Of a stretch of 64,000 bases of DNA, positions 61,141 to 64,000 are shown piece after piece. Where the stretch lies: NCBI GenBank assembly GCA_047606825.1, contig JASGDY010000085.1, positions 1-64,000 of the forward strand, given 5' to 3'. Source of the stretch: Rhizosphaericola sp047606825 (GTDB taxonomy: Bacteria > Bacteroidota > Bacteroidia > Chitinophagales > Chitinophagaceae). The first letter of the stretch is position 1; every line of letters starts with the position of its first letter. The notes beneath the pieces are model-generated. The model was not told the DNA's origin. It made no database searches and saw only the letters and a program-made list of their open reading frames with translations. The position numbers were made by a program, and so were the translations under genes.

Positions 61141-61600
61141 TGGTGAAGTAGTTTAATGTTTGGCGGAACATTCGTTACAATGATGTTGGCGTTGGATTTG
61201 GAGTTAGTGTATTTATTGCTCCCCTCTTTTAATACCAAACACAATAATAAAACAGTCTCTAACACTATCAATATGCACCAATAGTATATGCCTATACCCA
61301 AAAGACAAAACCATGAAAAACCTTTCACCCAAACTGGACGGGAACGTTTTTGAAGAAACGGAAAAAGTGGTTTCGGATTTATAACCTAATGTTTTTTTGG
61401 CTTAGAATCATGGTACCGAATCGCGCGCATCCCCCACAACTGCCAAAACGTCACCATCTTTCCTTTGGTATTTTTTTGGCATTTACAATATGGTTGCTGT
61501 AATGTAAGAACAGCCAAAATTGAGACGGCATTTATTCCATTGGTTAGAACTTTACGCCATCTCAACTGTTGTATATAACGAACACATTAAAATTAAAGAT
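61141..61600. other. Intergenic region before aconitase with an antitoxin remnant
   Basis: About 460 bases. A 23-codon frame at 61313 is entered separately. The 200 bases before aconitase hold no clear -7 box; no hairpin of note. Confidence 0.5.
61313..61384 (+). pseudogene. Possible N-terminal remnant of a ribbon-helix-helix antitoxin
   Basis: A 23-residue frame, MKNLSPKLDGNVFEETEKVV followed by SDL and a stop. The pattern (short basic strand, then K-L-D-x-x-x-F-E-E-T-E helix) is like the start of CopG/RHH antitoxins, which go on for another 40-60 residues. No toxin gene follows. Too short for certainty. Confidence 0.3.
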
Positions 61601-63871
61601 ATGGCATTTGACATTGAAATGATTAAGCGCGTCTATGCCGCACTCCCGGGAAAAGTCCAAAAAGCTCGGGGATTTGTCGGACGTCCGCTGACCCTAGCCG
61701 AAAAAATCCTTTATGCGCACCTCCATGAAGACCAGAAACTGGAATCTTTTGCACGTGCCAAAGACTACGTCAACTTTGCTCCCGACCGCGTCGCCATGCA
61801 GGACGCGACCGCACAGATGGCACTCTTGCAGTTCATGCAGGCGGGCCGCCCCAAAGCGGCAGTGCCGTCCACAGTGCACTGTGACCACCTGATACAGGCC
61901 AAGGTCGGTGCGGAACAAGACTTGGCGACCGCCAACAACGTCAACAAGGAAGTCTATGATTTCCTTTCTTCCGTTACCAACAAATACGGTATCGGCTATT
62001 GGAAGCCCGGTGCGGGCATCATCCACCAGGTCGTTTTGGAAAACTACGCTTTTCCCGGCGGCATGATGATCGGCACCGACTCGCACACGCCCAACGCGGG
62101 CGGCCTCGGCATGATTGCCATCGGTGTCGGCGGCGCGGATGCCTGTGACGTCATGGCGGGGTTGCCCTGGGAACTGAAATGGCCTAAACTCATCGGTGTC
62201 AAACTCACTGGAAAACTGAGCGGTTGGGCGTCTCCGAAAGACATCATCCTCTGGGTCGCCGGACAGTTGACGGTCAAGGGCGGCACAGGCGCGATTGTCG
62301 AATATTTCGGCGACGGCGCGGACAACCTTTCCGCAACAGGCAAAGGAACGATTTGTAACATGGGTGCGGAAATCGGTGCGACGACATCATTGTTCTCTTA
62401 CGACGCTAAAATGTCGGCTTACCTCAAGGCAACCAACCGTGCGGACGTTGCCGAACTGGCAGACCAGATCACCGACAACTTACGTCCCGACGCGGAAGTC
62501 TATGCCGACCCTGCTAAATACTATGACCAGTTGCTCGAACTGGACCTCAATACATTGGAACCTTATGTCAACGGACCATTCACGCCAGATCTGGCCTGGC
62601 CTATCAGCAAATTTGCCGATGCCGTCAAAGCCAACCACTGGCCCGAAAAACTGGAAGTCGGGCTGATTGGTTCATGTACCAATTCTTCTTACGAAGATAT
62701 TACCAGAGCCGCGTCCGTGGCCGAACAGGCCATCGACAAGGAACTCGAAACCAAAGCGGAATTTACCATCACACCTGGTTCTGAACAGGTACGCTTCACC
62801 ATCGAAAGGGACGGTCTGCTCAATACGTTTGGGAAAATCGGCGGTGTCGTATTGGCCAATGCCTGTGGACCTTGTATCGGCCAGTGGGCACGCCACACGG
62901 ACGACCCTACGCGGAAAAATTCCATCATCACCTCTTTCAACAGGAACTTTGCGAAACGCAACGACGGCAATCCTGCCACACACGCTTTCGTAGCATCGCC
63001 TGAGATTGTTACGGCATTTGCGATTGCGGGTTCCTTGTTGTTCAACCCATTGAAAGATTCCCTGAAAAACAAGGAAGGACAGGATGTGAAACTGGCAGAA
63101 CCCAAAGGTTTTGAACTACCGCCACACGGATTTGCAGTGGACGACCCGGGCTATCAGGCTCCGGCGGCAGACGGCAGCAATATAGAGGTCATCGTCTCTC
63201 CCACCAGCGACCGTTTGCAGCTGTTGGAGCCGTTCCCGGCTTGGGAAGGTACGGACATAAAAGGTCTCCGTCTGTTGATAAAAGCCAAGGGAAAATGCAC
63301 GACCGACCACATCTCGATGGCTGGGCCTTGGTTGAAATACCGTGGACACCTGGACAATATTTCCAACAATATGCTCATCGGTGCGGTCAACGCATTCAAT
63401 GACGAAACCGACAAAGTCAAAAATGAATTGACGGACGAATATGGTGCAGTGCCCGCAACAGCGCGCGCCTACAAAGCAGCCAATATCGGCACTATCGTCG
63501 TCGGCGACGAAAACTACGGAGAAGGTTCCAGCCGTGAACACGCCGCAATGGAACCGCGCCACCTTGGCGTCCGCGCCATTTTGGTAAAAAGCTTCGCCCG
63601 TATCCACGAAACAAACCTGAAAAAACAAGGGATGCTGGCATTGACTTTTACGGACAAGGCCGACTACGACAAAGTGCAGGAAGACGACACCATCGACATC
63701 GACGGACTGACTTCATTCGCTCCGGGCGAGCCCCTGACTATCGTCCTGCACCACAAAGACGGCACGACCGATTCGTTCAAGGTAAACCACACTTACAACG
63801 AACAGCAAATCGAATGGTTCAAAGCTGGCGGCGCATTGAACATCATCCGCAAGATGCACGCGCAACACTAG
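61601..63871 (+). CDS. acnA: Aconitate hydratase
   Basis: A 756-residue [4Fe-4S] TCA-cycle enzyme that turns citrate into isocitrate. Cluster Cys residues are in GSCTNSSYED (near 353) and NACGPCIGQW (near 421); other signatures are GTDSHTPNAGGLGMIAIGVGGADA and, in the swivel domain, GDENYGEGSSREHAAMEPRHLG. The length and style are those of the mitochondrial-like type. The ATG at 61601 is chosen over the frame start at 61520, which has unrelated residues. Confidence 0.96.
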   Translation: MAFDIEMIKRVYAALPGKVQKARGFVGRPLTLAEKILYAHLHEDQKLESFARAKDYVNFAPDRVAMQDATAQMALLQFMQAGRPKAAVPSTVHCDHLIQAKVGAEQDLATANNVNKEVYDFLSSVTNKYGIGYWKPGAGIIHQVVLENYAFPGGMMIGTDSHTPNAGGLGMIAIGVGGADACDVMAGLPWELKWPKLIGVKLTGKLSGWASPKDIILWVAGQLTVKGGTGAIVEYFGDGADNLSATGKGTICNMGAEIGATTSLFSYDAKMSAYLKATNRADVAELADQITDNLRPDAEVYADPAKYYDQLLELDLNTLEPYVNGPFTPDLAWPISKFADAVKANHWPEKLEVGLIGSCTNSSYEDITRAASVAEQAIDKELETKAEFTITPGSEQVRFTIERDGLLNTFGKIGGVVLANACGPCIGQWARHTDDPTRKNSIITSFNRNFAKRNDGNPATHAFVASPEIVTAFAIAGSLLFNPLKDSLKNKEGQDVKLAEPKGFELPPHGFAVDDPGYQAPAADGSNIEVIVSPTSDRLQLLEPFPAWEGTDIKGLRLLIKAKGKCTTDHISMAGPWLKYRGHLDNISNNMLIGAVNAFNDETDKVKNELTDEYGAVPATARAYKAANIGTIVVGDENYGEGSSREHAAMEPRHLGVRAILVKSFARIHETNLKKQGMLALTFTDKADYDKVQEDDTIDIDGLTSFAPGEPLTIVLHHKDGTTDSFKVNHTYNEQQIEWFKAGGALNIIRKMHAQH

Positions 63872-63902
63872 TCGTCTGGACGGTTGTTGTCAGTGAAATG
63901 TA

Positions 63903-63930
63903 GAGACGCACGATTGTCCGCCTCTTTTTT
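63903..63930 (+). terminator. Terminator of aconitase
   Basis: GAGACGCAC/GTCCGCCTC imperfect stem with a GATT loop, then six Ts. Confidence 0.7.
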
Positions 63931-64000
63931 GTAAATTGAACTGGTGTACACTTTTTTTAAGTATAAAGTTTTAAGAACGAAATTGAATCCGAGATTGTTT

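Overview
The window reads as a chromosomal segment of a member of the Bacteroidota, most likely a Chitinophagaceae-like species. Evidence: a type IX secretion (T9SS) plug protein and a secreted protein with a T9SS-type C-terminus; Bacteroidota-typical families (DUF4835, DUF4296, DUF2911, DUF3822, DUF1573, DUF1634, long NusB, AtpB with a signal-peptide extension); a sphingolipid serine palmitoyltransferase; starts without Shine-Dalgarno sequences; and about fifteen copies of the Bacteroidota -7 promoter box (TAnnTTTG), mostly 10-25 nt before start codons. This assignment is inference; no 16S gene is present.

Layout. 1-273: two copies of a 100-bp-period direct repeat. 0.3-5.9 kb: aldo/keto reductase, class I ribonucleotide reductase small subunit, a long di-heme cytochrome c peroxidase and a lipoprotein phosphoesterase. 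6.2-8.9 kb: sphingolipid genes, a GNAT-like acyltransferase (ceramide synthase candidate) and serine palmitoyltransferase. 9.6-13.8 kb: folD-type salvage ligase, lpxK and an RNase R with a histone-H1-like tail. 14.0-18.4 kb: rsmD, a DUF3822 gene, pdxJ, DUF2911, an ArsC-like gene, DUF1345. 18.5-21.4 kb: DinB-like, ACP phosphodiesterase, and an asparagine-synthetase homologue lacking the catalytic residues of both domains. 21.5-30.1 kb: thioredoxin-fold protein, TPR protein, Ig-like lipoprotein, recR, a restriction enzyme fragment, a uracil-DNA-glycosylase-like gene and an MsbA-type ABC exporter, with tRNA-Arg and tRNA-Ser. 30.3-36.0 kb: ATP synthase genes atpBEFHA (no atpG, atpD or atpC) behind a TauE/SafE-DUF1634 pair. 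36.0-41.2 kb: MFS transporter, T9SS cargo, GH3 glycosidase.

41.5-46.9 kb is a conserved Bacteroidota envelope/cofactor block (bamD, rpoZ, coaBC, DUF4835, DUF4296) interrupted by an AT-richer cytosine methyltransferase followed by a shrunken restriction endonuclease gene. 47.1-53.5 kb: lolA, gluconokinase, nusB, DUF1573, yajC and a fructuronate reductase-mannonate dehydratase pair. 53.7-54.4 kb: tRNA-Asn and tRNA-Lys flanking an AbiEii-like fragment. 54.4-63.9 kb: truB, a lolE-like permease, the T9SS plug, rlmN, two pseudouridine synthases and aconitase.

No intact prophage, insertion sequence, CRISPR array or rRNA operon was seen. The most notable items are: the asparagine synthetase pseudoenzyme; the H1-like tail of RNase R with a plausible internal start; four separate remnants of defence or toxin-antitoxin genes (26.9, 43.0, 53.8 and 61.3 kb); and several families of dispersed intergenic palindromes, including a 185-bp MITE-like element and a hairpin with perfect 30-bp arms.
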